A stretch of DNA of 64,000 nucleotides from assembly GCA_026027325.1 (NCBI GenBank), contig JAMSLZ010000002.1:2356001-2420000 (forward strand), in the 5' to 3' direction. Each line of letters starts with the position of its first letter. The stretch's first letter is position 1. The stretch is from Actinomucor elegans. Its lineage: Eukaryota > Mucoromycota > Mucoromycetes > Mucorales > Mucoraceae. Below, piece after piece: positions 24,022-34,900 of this stretch. Made by a program: the position numbers and the translations under genes. The notes under the pieces were generated by a model. It saw nothing but the letters and a program-made list of their open reading frames with translations, was not told the origin of the DNA and searched no databases.

Positions 24022-26060
24022 CCGCGAACGTTGGTTAAAATGAGGTTAGTTTTTTAATCAAAGCGTATTGTGTAACTTGTAACAATAAGATTTACTGCAT
24101 ATACTCTTTTGGCCTGTTCTTTCATGGAGCCCAGTATGAGCTTGCTCAGTGTATGGGCTAGAAGATAGGCTTACAAGATTTGACTTGGGCGGCGATTGAA
24201 CATGAAAAAAGTTTTGATTGGTGTTTGATGGTTGAATAGATTCAAGTCCGAAACTCTTTTCGGAAGCTCCGAAATTATCATGGATATCTTTAAGATATTT
24301 GCGTTTAATAAAATAGCAAAAAAATAAATAACATAAGCTAAGTTAGTAACTTTTGTTAAGAATTCAATTGCGCATCCAATGATATAAAGAGTATATTTAC
24401 TTCATATCAACGATTGAAGTTATTTGTAAAACGCTATTCGGCGTATTGATTTTCATTTCAGCTTAAAAGATTCAAATTTTTGATATGCAAAACCTACAAG
24501 CATTATTGATTATACATTAATATGAGCATAGTGCACATAGTTAAGAATAGTGCCTGTACTTGTCATTTATATTATCAAACAAATAAATGCTTGACCTGAA
24601 ATTTTCGTTCCTGGATTACTCCTGTTGCAGATCTCAGATTGATTTTATTGGCCTGAAGATATTTGTAAGTGTACATTTCATTGACTGTCGGTTTGTTTTT
24701 CCCATTTATATAATGCTTGGCTCACTTTCATTCTGCTTTCCATTAGCAATAGTTAAGTTCTTTATTTCACTAGTAAACATATTATTTACTAAATGAAGGT
24801 TACAAAGTCTCATTAACCTTGATTGTCAACATTAATGACTAAGCAGCTTCAATCACTATAATGAATGAATCTAGTGATTGCATTATATTGAATCTAATTT
24901 CTTAAAAATAAAAATAACCCCCCCATGGATACCACAGCTATCATCAGATTAATTACATAATTCAATTGCTCATTTAATGATACAAATATGATATTATATT
25001 TAATATCAAAGACCTACTTTCAAAACAGGGCAAACGAAAATAAAAGCTCCATAAGGAAAGCCGAAATAGAAACCCTACATTGAAACTATACTCACGAAAT
25101 CAAGTGTAGATAAATGGGCCAATAACTGGATGAAAGAATGTTGTGGCATATGCAATGCAATCTACTGTTAGCTATAGACAGATATGATATATAGATTACT
25201 CTTCAATTGAACCAAGAGTTCAATAGACACATTAGCTCTCCCTTAGTATAAAATGCTAATTAGATGCGATTTAAACCGAAATCTATCGAGAGATCATTAT
25301 ATCCTATTGATGACATGAAATACATACACATTATATCAGATATTATAATGTAATATACTCGAAGCATTCCAATACATAGTTTAGTAAACGGAGCAGCTCA
25401 TTCAGGATAAGTATTAACAGATAGATGCAAGGTTAAAAACTCGAAACTATAACCCCAGGCTCATATTTTCAAACCAAGTTTTTTGTGGATTATAAAGAGA
25501 GTATATTGAGAAATAGTTTACATCTTCTATTGTTTTATATATTTGAGAGTATCAAAAAGTTTTTTTTTTTTCCTTAATAAGCACACGGGTTATGGAGGCT
25601 TTTATTTTAAAAAAAAAAAAGAAGAAAAATAGATATTTCATCAAAATAAACTCTGTGAATTTCAAAAACACAATATTTCCTCTACACCAATCAATGCATA
25701 TTTTATTTTTACGCAAACCCTGCAAATCAGTTTTGTATACCTGAGTACTACAAATATAAAAAGATCTAAAAGGTATTGATAAATTACAACGATCAGTCAA
25801 AAATAATTGAATTGCCGTCCCAATCATAGTTTTGAGGATTGCGACTTGGTTCTAATAGTGATGTCGATTTTATTTTACATGGAATTTTGACTAGATAGCA
25901 TAGATATGTAGCTGATCAGATAGTACGCTTATAGTTTTTATATCCATTCTTCTATTGTACGCAGTAATAGACAGTCAGCTACCTTTAACAGAAGTTATAT
26001 GCATGGTCAAGGAAAAGTATATTGCAAGGTTTGTATCAAAAAAGTAGTTTCACATTTATT
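24022..26060. other. Repeat-bearing intergenic DNA, about 2 kb
   Basis: No supported gene. A 13-mer atctatcgagaga lies at 24009-24021 and again at 25281-25293 (third copy 49467-49479). A ~55-bp imperfect direct duplication starts with aattcaattgc at ~24361 and again at ~24959. T/A runs lie at 25560-25625. A minus frame at 25552-25827 has some protein-like segments but is interrupted by low complexity and cannot be assigned. Confidence 0.5.
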
Positions 26061-26078
26061 AATAAACTATAATACTCC

Positions 26079-26807
26079 TTACAGTTGAGCAGATATCAAA
26101 AGCATCATAGGTCTTCTAACTTCATCAGGCATGCTTGGGAGCTTATCTTTCTCCGGCAAAGGCTCAACCACCTTGGTAATTTTAAAGCCATGTTTCACGA
26201 GTGTGTTGATATATGTGCTCATGGTTTTGTGATACTTGTACACATCCTTGCCCAAGAAATTTGCTTTTCTAATGCCTTCTTCAAAGTAATTATCCACGGG
26301 CCAATGCAACGGCTTACCCTCGTTATCATAATGCCAGTCCCCGGTGCCATAGGCGGTAAAGATGGGGTTTTCTACTGAAAAGACAAAATCGCCACCAGTA
26401 ACAAGACAATTTTTCACGCTGGCACAGATAGTATCAAACGATTCAATGTAATGAAAAGCCAAAGAACTGATAACAGCTTCGAATGAACCTACAGGATAAT
26501 CAATGTCTTCAATGCGCTGCACTTTATAAGTAATGATGGCATTATCTGTCTTGGATTTGGCTGTTTCTATCATTTTAACAGAACTATCAATCCCTACAAC
26601 AGCACTTGCACCGTGCTCGGCCGCATAAATGCAGTGCCAACCATAACCACAGCCCAAATCAAGAACACGCTTGTTCCTGAAATTCGGTAACATCTTTTCC
26701 AACTCATGCCATTCGCCAGCACCTGCAAGACCGTATTTTGACCGCGCCATTTCTTTGTATCTTTCAAAGAATTGAGGATTATCGTATTCATTCGCTCTAT
26801 GGGACAT
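26079..26807 (-). CDS. Class I SAM-dependent methyltransferase (Methyltransf_11/25 type), 242 aa
   Basis: A single-exon frame from ATG 26807. The Rossmann fold glycine motif I is VLDLGCGYGWH (~residues 50-60), followed by the acidic ribose-binding residue in VVGIDSSVKMIE, motif II/III EAVISSLAFHYIESFD (post-beta4), and the motif region LVTGGDFVFSVENP, all standard for small-molecule methyltransferases. The N-terminal YDNPQFFERYKEMARSKYGL and GAGEW...LLP-type pattern is more familiar to me from bacterial proteins of this family than from ubiquinone/sterol enzymes. The substrate is unknown. The lack of introns in a region where most neighbours are intron-rich is consistent with horizontal acquisition but does not prove it. 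It is divergently oriented to the folate gene at 27391, with 583 bp between starts. Confidence 0.85.
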   Translation of the reverse strand: MSHRANEYDNPQFFERYKEMARSKYGLAGAGEWHELEKMLPNFRNKRVLDLGCGYGWHCIYAAEHGASAVVGIDSSVKMIETAKSKTDNAIITYKVQRIEDIDYPVGSFEAVISSLAFHYIESFDTICASVKNCLVTGGDFVFSVENPIFTAYGTGDWHYDNEGKPLHWPVDNYFEEGIRKANFLGKDVYKYHKTMSTYINTLVKHGFKITKVVEPLPEKDKLPSMPDEVRRPMMLLISAQL

Positions 26808-27250
26808 CTTTACGTGTTAATAACTGAATACAATTGCAAAAGAAATGTGCGATACGTGTGAATCCCTATTTATTGGAATTTGAATTATTGCTGCGGCTGG
26901 AAATCGCGTACTACTATTGCCAATATTTTGAGACGGCGATTATTATGGCAAAACAGATATACATTTACTTACAGTAAAACAATATGAACTTTATACAGAA
27001 AATAATATACAATTCAAGAGTTACCTTTCATTAAATGTTGGATGAATAACTAACACAGTTTTGTAACAAAAAGATTGAATAGATATGGGGCAAGATTAAA
27101 TACGTTCGTTGGTTGAATGCAATCTAGCATCAAGTCGCACAGATTGCTTTCAACATCAGTTAGAGTAAGTGTTTCTTCCACTGAGTACTACATCATCTAT
27201 TAGTAAAACCTCTAATAGTAAAGTATACACGCACTGGTTTTTTTAATCAT

Positions 27251-27286
<36 letters not shown>

Positions 27287-27390
27287 TGCAGCCAATTTCG
27301 TCTTTAAGAATTTCAATACCAGTCAGGTCAAATTCCTCTTAAATAGCTTTTTCCAACAGAGAACTCCAGATTCCTCAGGACAAATATAAA
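26808..27390. other. Divergent intergenic region with long A tract
   Basis: Shared upstream region of the methyltransferase (-) and folate gene (+). It holds an uninterrupted A run of about 34 nt (27250-27284), about 110 bp upstream of the folate start; poly(dA:dT) stretches commonly exclude nucleosomes. No other motif was recognised. Confidence 0.5.
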
Positions 27391-28241
27391 ATGAATACAG
27401 CAATAGTGACGCTAAAGAAACAATTGCGCAAAGATATGGCTACTCGTCTCGAGCAACTCTCCAGTCCCGAACTAACTAAACAATGTAATGACTTAAAAAT
27501 GAAACTTGTTGGTAATCATTAAATCGTTTCTTATATACTAGCTGATGAGGTTTTTCAAAAGCTGAAGCAACTGAATCAATTCCAAACAAGCAAAAACATT
27601 AGCATTTACATTAGCATGCCAACATGCGAGATTATAACCACCAAAATTATTCAACACTTGCTTCGTTCAGGTGAGTAGATTTAATAACTCCTTGCGCATA
27701 AAGCTCATATGGATAAATAGATAAAAACTGCTATATACCGCGCTGTACCAAAAACAATATGGATATGGTGAAGATCACTAGCATTGAGGACTTTGAGTCA
27801 CTTCCTATGAACAAATGGAATATACCTGAGCCTCCATTAAATCAAGCAAGAGAAAATGGTATGACCTTCATTATTATCAAGAAAAAAAACCTTATTTTTT
27901 TTTTTTGGTGATTCCAGCTTTAGATGAAGATGGTAATGGCTTAGATTTAATATTGGTGCCTGGTGTAGCTTTTGATCAAAACAGAAACAGAATTGGGCAT
28001 GGAAAAGGGTGAGATATCACGTCCTCGAAGCAATGGTCTTTCGAGCTAATAATAATATATATATAGATACTATGATCGTTATATTCGAAAATGTAATGCT
28101 TGGGCCGATGATAAGGGTATTGCACGTCCCAAGACAATTGCACTTTCTTTAAACGAGCAGATTGTGGACATAGGTACCATTCCTCTGGAAAAAACGGATC
28201 AAACATTGGATTGTATCATAACCCCCATGAATATCTTTTAA
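27391..28241 (+). CDS. FAU1: 5-formyltetrahydrofolate cyclo-ligase (MTHFS)
   Basis: Five exons, 27391..27484, 27542..27670, 27721..27858, 27918..28008 and 28067..28241, give 208 residues with 50-59 nt introns and consistent phases. The product aligns along its length with human MTHFS by eye: [70 protein letters not shown] (the nucleotide/folate-binding GxGxGYYD motif spans the exon 4/5 junction) and ALSLNEQIVD. The enzyme uses ATP to convert 5-formyl-THF to 5,10-methenyl-THF, the only known re-entry route of that folate into one-carbon metabolism. It is cytosolic or mitochondrial; no obvious presequence is visible. Confidence 0.95.
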
Positions 28242-28659
28242 TCGTATGCGCGCATGCGTGCTACATATCTAATAAATATAATATACAATTCCGTTAAAAT
28301 GATATCCGGATTTTTCCTTTTAAAATTCAGTCAAGCATCAACTATAGACGACTAACCAGATATGACACTTGGCCGAAATCAGCCGAGCTCTAGTTGGTAA
28401 TAGCTTTACATTTGCTTAATTAGATTTGGTATATTATATGCAGCTATAAGATTTGGTAATAGTAGTAATTGATATTACTCTCGTTAGGCAGTATATTTGA
28501 TGTTACTAATCTTAATATTATTTAGCTTCATTTATGAGTTCGAATTAAATGTAACTTGTATTAGCATTTATTTTTATATTGGCGGCTACAGGATCGACAT
28601 TAGGAATTGAGATCATTCTCTTCAGGGAGTATATTTGAGTTTGCTGGGGGGGTTGTTAA
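28242..28659. other. Convergent intergenic region
   Basis: Space between the 3' ends of the folate gene (+) and the zinc-finger array gene (-). There is weak resemblance to the zinc-finger repeat unit near 28500-28640 (ttatgagttcgaattaaatg and ggagtatatttgagtttgctg), suggesting the array once continued downstream of the present stop and decayed. Confidence 0.45.
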
Positions 28660-30110
28660 TTACTTCGGCTGCATATTATGGATTCGGATTAAATGGTATC
28701 TGTAGCTATACTTGCTTTGATATTGAAAATTACAAGCTCGACAGTAGAAGTTGGGATCATTCTTGTCAGGGAGTATGTTTGGGTTTGCTAGAGCTTTTAA
28801 TGGTTTCAGCTGCATATGATGAATTCGGACTAAATGGTATCTGTAGCTATACTTGCTTTGGTATTGAAGGTTACAAGATCGACAGTAGTTGTTAGGATCG
28901 TTCTCGTCAGGCAGTATATTTGGGTTTACTGGGGGTTTTAATGGCTTCAGTTGCATACGATGAGTTTGGATTAAATGGCATCTGTATTTATACTTGTTTT
29001 TACAATGAATACTACAAGCTCGACAGTAGAAGTTGGGATCATCCTCGTCAGGTAATATATTTGGGTTTGCTGAGTTTTTTAATGACTTCAGTTGCATATT
29101 ATGAATTTGAATTAAATGGTATCTGTAGCCATACTTGTTTCGGTATTGAAGATTACAAGATCGACAATGGAAGTTGAGATCATTCTCATCAGGCAGTATA
29201 TTTGGGTTTCCTGGGGCTTTCAATGGCTTCAGGTACATATTATGAGTTTGAATTAAATGGTATCTGTAGCTATACTTGTTTTGATATCGAGAGTCACAAG
29301 ATCGACAGTAGTTGTTAGGATCGTTCTCGTCAGGCAGTATATTTGGGTTTACTGGGGGTTTTAATGGCTTCAGTTGCATATGATGAATTTGGATTAAATG
29401 GTATCTGTATTTATACTTGTTTTTACAATGAATATTACAAGATCGGCAATAGAAGTTGGGATCATTCTCGTCAGGCAGTACATTTGGGTTTGCTGAGGGC
29501 TTTAATGGCTTCAGTTGCATATGATGAATTCGGATTAAATGGTATCTGTATCTATACTTGTTTTTACAATGAATATTACAAGATCGGCAATAGAAGTTGG
29601 GATCATTCTCGTCAGGTAGCACATCTGGGTTAAATGCATTATTGATGTGAAATCGTTGAGTATGTCTTCGAAGACTATATACCGATGTATATGACTTTTT
29701 ACATATAGTGCAATAATGAGGAACGAAATTTTTAGGTCTTGTTTCAAGATAAGAACTGTGAGTGTCGTTCATATCAATTACAGTATCTACATGCAGAATA
29801 AAGTTAGATTTACAAGCCTGGGTAATAGTTCGCGTTTTTTTTTTTTTTTTTTACCTTTTTTTACTGTAGAAGTGCCTAAGAATAAAAGTTTTTCGTCCAT
29901 GAATTCTTCTTCTTTGATTACGATATCTTTATTTGTTTGAGATACATAGCTTTCGCGAATAGTATCTTTATGCTTCATTGCAGACATGTTCTTTGGTTCC
30001 AAAGTAGTAGCATGCTGTTGAACGCATTCCTTTTTCACTTTAACAGTACCAAAGTGTTTGGTACTCTCATTTCGTTGTTTTTTGGCAGCTGTCGTTGCTC
30101 TTGTTCTCAT
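28660..30110 (-). CDS. Tandem C2H2 zinc-finger protein, eight fingers with long identical linkers
   Basis: Two exons, complement(28660..29786, 29855..30110), give 460 residues; the intron is 68 nt (phase 1). The first 90 residues are basic (KKQRNESTKHFG..., KVKKE). After a first finger (HYCTICKKSYTSVYSLRRHT) come seven near-identical 47-residue repeats: C-x2-C-x12-H-x4-H (for example FYCRSCNIHCKNKYRYRYHL) followed by a 20-odd residue linker NPNILPDENDPN. The helix usually has YRYHLIRIH in place of the classical F/L hydrophobic pattern and the linker is not TGEKP, so classical tandem DNA recognition is unlikely. Nucleic-acid or protein binding is inferred only. An in-frame GTG lies further upstream (30140), but ATG at 30110 is the first Met. 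Confidence 0.8.
28700..29640 (-). repeat. Seven-unit coding tandem repeat, 141-bp period
   Basis: DNA of the zinc-finger array repeats every ~141 bp with high identity; the plus strand shows the recurrent landmark tcaggcagtatatttgggttt at each unit (for example ~28907, 29189, 29329, 29470). Unit length is 47 codons exactly. Confidence 0.9.
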
Positions 30111-30140
30111 TGCTTTTCGTATTAATTGAAAATGGGACAC

Positions 30141-31240
30141 AGAATATGGAAAGTCTCTAGTCCTATTGAATTAAATCTGAATTTTAAACGCAGTTATGCC
30201 CCCCTCTGGAGGAGGAGCATTTTGTTGATCACTGTAACATCAGAATCAAGCAAAAAAAAAAAAAAAAAAAGAAATACCAGAAGAACAGGAAGTTTGACCT
30301 GTCAAAAACATATAAACATGGTATAGTATTTGTAATAAGGGTAAAGAACCATTCAATACTATTTCATCACATGATTAGATCTAGGTTATGTGAAATGTAC
30401 ATCATTACAGGTTTGTTATAGATGAGTATTTCATTATATACTGGCTAAACAAAAGTTATAACAGAATTAAAGTTTATTATGAGTATGTATTAGTATTAAG
30501 ATGCGACATTATAATGAGATCCGTTTAGAAATCTATTACTCATTAGATGTAGTTGTGCTGTGAGGCAAGTTAACTGCTTTTCCTATAGACCAACGTATAT
30601 GCTAACCCCAATTGGATTGTATTTTTATTTTTTATTTTATTTTTACGATAAAAAAAAAGATGCATTTCAAAAGCATTAAATAATATATTTATATCAAAGA
30701 GAATTTTATGAATTAAATGAAATGTTGCATTATGTTTATAATAGTACATACACTATTTAATTTTACATAAATTATGTTAAAAAGCTACAATCTGTGAATT
30801 ATTCTTTTGTTGGATACCAAAAAGTGAATTAATGAATACGCTAATTGAGCTTGAGCTTTTTTTTTATCCTTGATAGCCAGTCAAATGAAAGCAAAGTAAT
30901 GTAGTAATGGAGATGGTGCTAGTATACTTTCGTATTACTTCTGGTGATGCTAAAGACAGTCCAGAGGCATATTTGTAGCGCAGCTTTATTTTGAATATTT
31001 TTTTTCAAGAAAAAGATCATTTTATTTAGATTTACTGATATGGGAAAATGATATGTTTTCAAGTAGTGGGCTTGTGATAATGCCAATAAACTTCCCAGAC
31101 TTAGCACATCTTAGGCAGTTCCGTACTTTGGTTGAAAGAACATCCTAAACTGTAGATGCGGAAAGAAAAATCATTGGTTAGTGTATTATCTATGATAACG
31201 GTGCAAGCGTAAATCCGAAATCAACAGCTCGTGATTCACT
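30141..31240. other. Intergenic, no gene seen
   Basis: AT-rich DNA with an A run (30249-30268) and an AT-rich stretch 30620-30860. Short frames lack any family resemblance. Confidence 0.5.
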
Positions 31241-31433
31241 AACCAATCAATTGGTTATCAATATATATATATATATATATAGCGTCTACAACCCTGGCTA
31301 CAAAGTAGAATACCATATTAATAAAAATATTTTTAAAGTTGGAAACAGTCTTCTGCTTGGTTACTTTAGTAAGTTGCTGCGGCTCAGTGCAAATGTATTC
31401 ATTTTATTGCATATGATAACCAATTACTCGGTT
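31241..31433. mobile_element. MITE-like inverted-repeat element (~193 bp)
   Basis: The 20-bp arm at 31241-31260 (aaccaatcaattggttatca) is matched at 17 of 20 positions, in inverted orientation, by 31414-31433 (tgataaccaattactcggtt). An (AT)n run lies just inside the left arm. There is no coding capacity. Size and structure fit a non-autonomous DNA transposon; a clear target-site duplication was not found. Confidence 0.45.
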
Positions 31434-31935
31434 GCCAAGTAATCTGCCTAGATACACACAAGATATTAATTGATCTAGTAATAGTCAATATCATTATTGA
31501 TATGCGGTACGAAAAATCGAATACCTAATGTGTGTAATATTGTATCAAAATATATGTATGTACGTATTTATAACGTCTCCAGGATATATAAACAGTTAAT
31601 ATTTCTTAATATGTTATCATGCTGATAAGGCACATTGTTACACTCTTGGTATATGAATATTTAATTCGCTACTGCGGATGAGCGCGACGCTAGTAATCAA
31701 ACATTGTATTCAATATTTTGGGCAAGAATTGCCAATTTAGTGCTTGATCTTTGACCCTTTTTGTGTCACAGAGAACAGTAAAAAAAAAAAAAAAAAAAAA
31801 AACTTTGTGTTGTAAACTCGATCTCCTTCTTTCGGTTTGTTTCAATAAAACATATAAAAACTCGACTTTTTTTATTTTTTTTTTATTTTTTTACTCAAAC
31901 CGTCAATAGATAGCAAAAGTTTACTGCGAAGAGCA
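31434..31935. other. 5' flank of the ABCC transporter gene
   Basis: AT-rich, with an A run of about 22 nt at 31781-31802 and a T-rich tract 31867-31890, 45-155 bp before the inferred start codon. Position and composition fit a poly(dA:dT) fungal promoter. Confidence 0.45.
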
Positions 31936-34900
31936 ATGGTAGGCGTCTTTTTAGTTATGGAAGCAAAGATATTCATCTTTATCGATTGTTTCAGGAACAG
32001 AACGATACGTCAAGTACCGTCCTAAGGTAACCTAATTGTTTATTCTTATATATAAAACCAGTGGAATGAATCGCTATCTTATTACTAAAGATGATCAAAC
32101 TGTAGAGCTGCTTTTGCATCATCACCCATTGTGATAGTAGGGTGTAGCTTCATTTATCTTGTCTTGAAAAGATATGACACACGATACCCAAGGAACCCAG
32201 TGATGGAGTCTGTTACCGTCTCACTTCAAAAGAGAAAGCTGGCTTTGATTCTATTTTCAGCACTGCAAACTATAGGCTGCCTTTTGCAATTTCTCCAACA
32301 TTCACTGAGACCTGATGAGCAAGATTTGTATGATACTTTGGCTTCAGTCACAATTTTCTTTACCTGGGTATTGTTATTTTGAAAGATCAATAATATGAAA
32401 CACTAAAGCATTTTATTTTAGTTGATTTTATTGATTCTGTCATTCACCTCACCCACTATGAACAACTACAAAGACCGCGCCTATACTCATATCTTTACCC
32501 TCAACTACGCTTACCTTTTCTTGGTATCCATCCACTATATATTAACATCAGATAAAGTAGAATACTGGGATATAGCTTATTGCACTATATGCTTTGTTCT
32601 AGAGTTCATTGCTGGCACTACACCCCAGCCATACCACCCAAGAGACTTTCAAGTCGCTGAATATGAAGTGTTGGAAATTAAAGACGGCTCTGTTTATCGT
32701 AATGTAAGATTGGAACCAGAAAGTGCAGTGGGAGACCGATTTATATAGATATGTGTATTGATTGTCTCTGTTTAATGGCATAGGGTCTGTTATTGAGTCC
32801 TGAGTCGACTGCAAGTATCTTCTCATGGGCTGCTTTTCAATGGGTATGGTATTAAAAAAAACCAAGAATGCTTAGATTGCTTATATCGTATTTTTTTTTT
32901 AGATGAATCCTTTGATTGTGTTCGGCTTCAACAACGTCGTTACGCGTCAGAACATATACGCACTTACTTTCCAACATTTAACTCGTACTACGTATGAGGA
33001 TTTTGTTGATACCAAGAAATACATCAATCAATATAAAGTGCTTCGTCGTATTTACAGCTCGAACAAACGAGAGATTTGGAGTCAATTCATGTTTTCAACC
33101 ATCGCATGTTTTGTTAGCTACCTCAGCCCTTTTTTTCAGCAAAAGTTCTTGCAATACATTGAACTGAAAGAAAACCGACCTCCTATCCAAATTGCTTATT
33201 TGTATGTGCTTTCAATGTTTTTGGTTGGTATAATCAAACTACTTTGTAATTCTATTCAACTTTGGATGGGACGTCGTTGGAATATTAGAACAATGATGAT
33301 GTTGGACAGTGAAATCTTCTCCAAAACTTTGAGAAGAAAAGATACATCTGGTAAAATTTCAAAGGATGCCAAGGAAGAGAAAGACACTGCAGACAACGGC
33401 AAGAAGAAGAAAGATAAGAAAGAAGCTGAACAGGAGAGTGGATCGTTCAGTAACATTGGTAAAATCACAAATTTGATGAGCGTCGATGCAGACAAGTTAT
33501 CCGACATCCCTGCTTATATCTTTGTAAGCTTTAGTGTACTATGTAGCTGGCCTGTCCTTTTATTCATTCATCTCTATTTACATTAGATGTTATATAACTC
33601 GCCTGTTGAAGTGTTTATTGCGATTTTGTACTTGTACATGCTCCTCGGAAATGCTGCCTTGATAGGCTTAGTAGTCATGATTCTGTGCCTTCCTATTACT
33701 GGTATCTTAACAAACAAGATGGCTTCTAATTATACCGCTCTTACCTCTGCTAAAGATCGTCGTAATGAGTTGGTCAATGAGTTATTACAAGGTATCCGTA
33801 TGGTCAAATTCTTTGCTTGGGAAGGCAACTGGAAAGAAAAGGTCTATGAAGCCCGTAGACATGAAATCAAACAGTTGATCAATACAATCATTGTTGATGT
33901 ATTGGTCCATATTGTGTTCTTGACTGTTCCTGTTTTAGTAACTGCTAGTACCTTTATTTGGTACACGAAGGTAGCCGGCAATGAACTCACAGCTAGTGTC
34001 GCGTTTGTCAGCATTACCTTATTTGAAATGTTACGTGCACCTTTGATCTTCATTCCCGAGATTGTAACGACATTCACTGAAGGCTATGTCAGTTTGAAAC
34101 GTATTAGTAATTACTTGGAAGAAGCTGAAGTAGAAGAAAACTTGAACAAAGAGCCTGTTGAAATCCCTGGAGATGAATCCCCCCAAAGCATATTGGCTCG
34201 CACTGGCTTTGAAAGCTCTGTATTCCAATGGCATGTAGATAAAGCTGAATCAAATGGCATTGAAGCTGATGAAATGCAAAGCGGCTCTTCTAGCCCTTCT
34301 ACATCGACATTAGGTATACCTGATCCTAATAACCAACGTGTTTTCCAATTGAATGTTCCAAAATTCAACTTTCCTACTGGCAAACTCAGTTTAGTATATG
34401 GTGCTACTGGATCAGGCAAATCAAGTTTCTTGAATGCATTGTTGGGTGAAATGGATATAATTTCTGGTCGTGTCTATTTACCTTCCAAAGTTGTGCTTGC
34501 AGTAGACAATGTATCGAAAATCGACCCTGATCATCCAGACTTATACCTCGATAAAGTCGCCTACGTGGCTCAGCAACCTTTCCTTCAGCATGCTTCCATC
34601 CGTGACAATATCTTATTTGGTCTTCCTTACAATGCTGAACGTTACAAGAAGGCCTTGTATCAATGCGCTTTGATTAAGGACCTAACCATCTTGCCTGATG
34701 GCGATCGTACAGAGATTGGTGAAAAGGGGATCTCTCTCTCTGGTGGCCAAAAGCAAAGGTATTCATTCGCACATTTTTCTTTTTCTCCAATGATTGCACG
34801 CTCACATCATGATTGATTTCTAGAGTTTCTTTAGCGCGTGCCGTCTACTCTAACGCCAAAACTGTTTTACTAGATGACGTTTTAAGTAGTATCGATAGTC

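Noticed and set aside
24541..24796. 69-codon hydrophobic frame starting 24587
   Set aside because: No splice signals, no family resemblance and AT-driven composition.
25552..25827. Possible 91-codon minus gene
   Set aside because: The C-terminal half is encoded by A/T runs and the rest has no recognised motif; left unassigned.
28635..29633. Three + strand repeated frames (86, 85, 96 codons)
   Set aside because: Antisense of the zinc-finger array; periodic with it and without independent features.
28700..29640. Regular repeats resembling a CRISPR array
   Set aside because: Units are 141 bp coding repeats with no unique spacers, in a eukaryotic gene.
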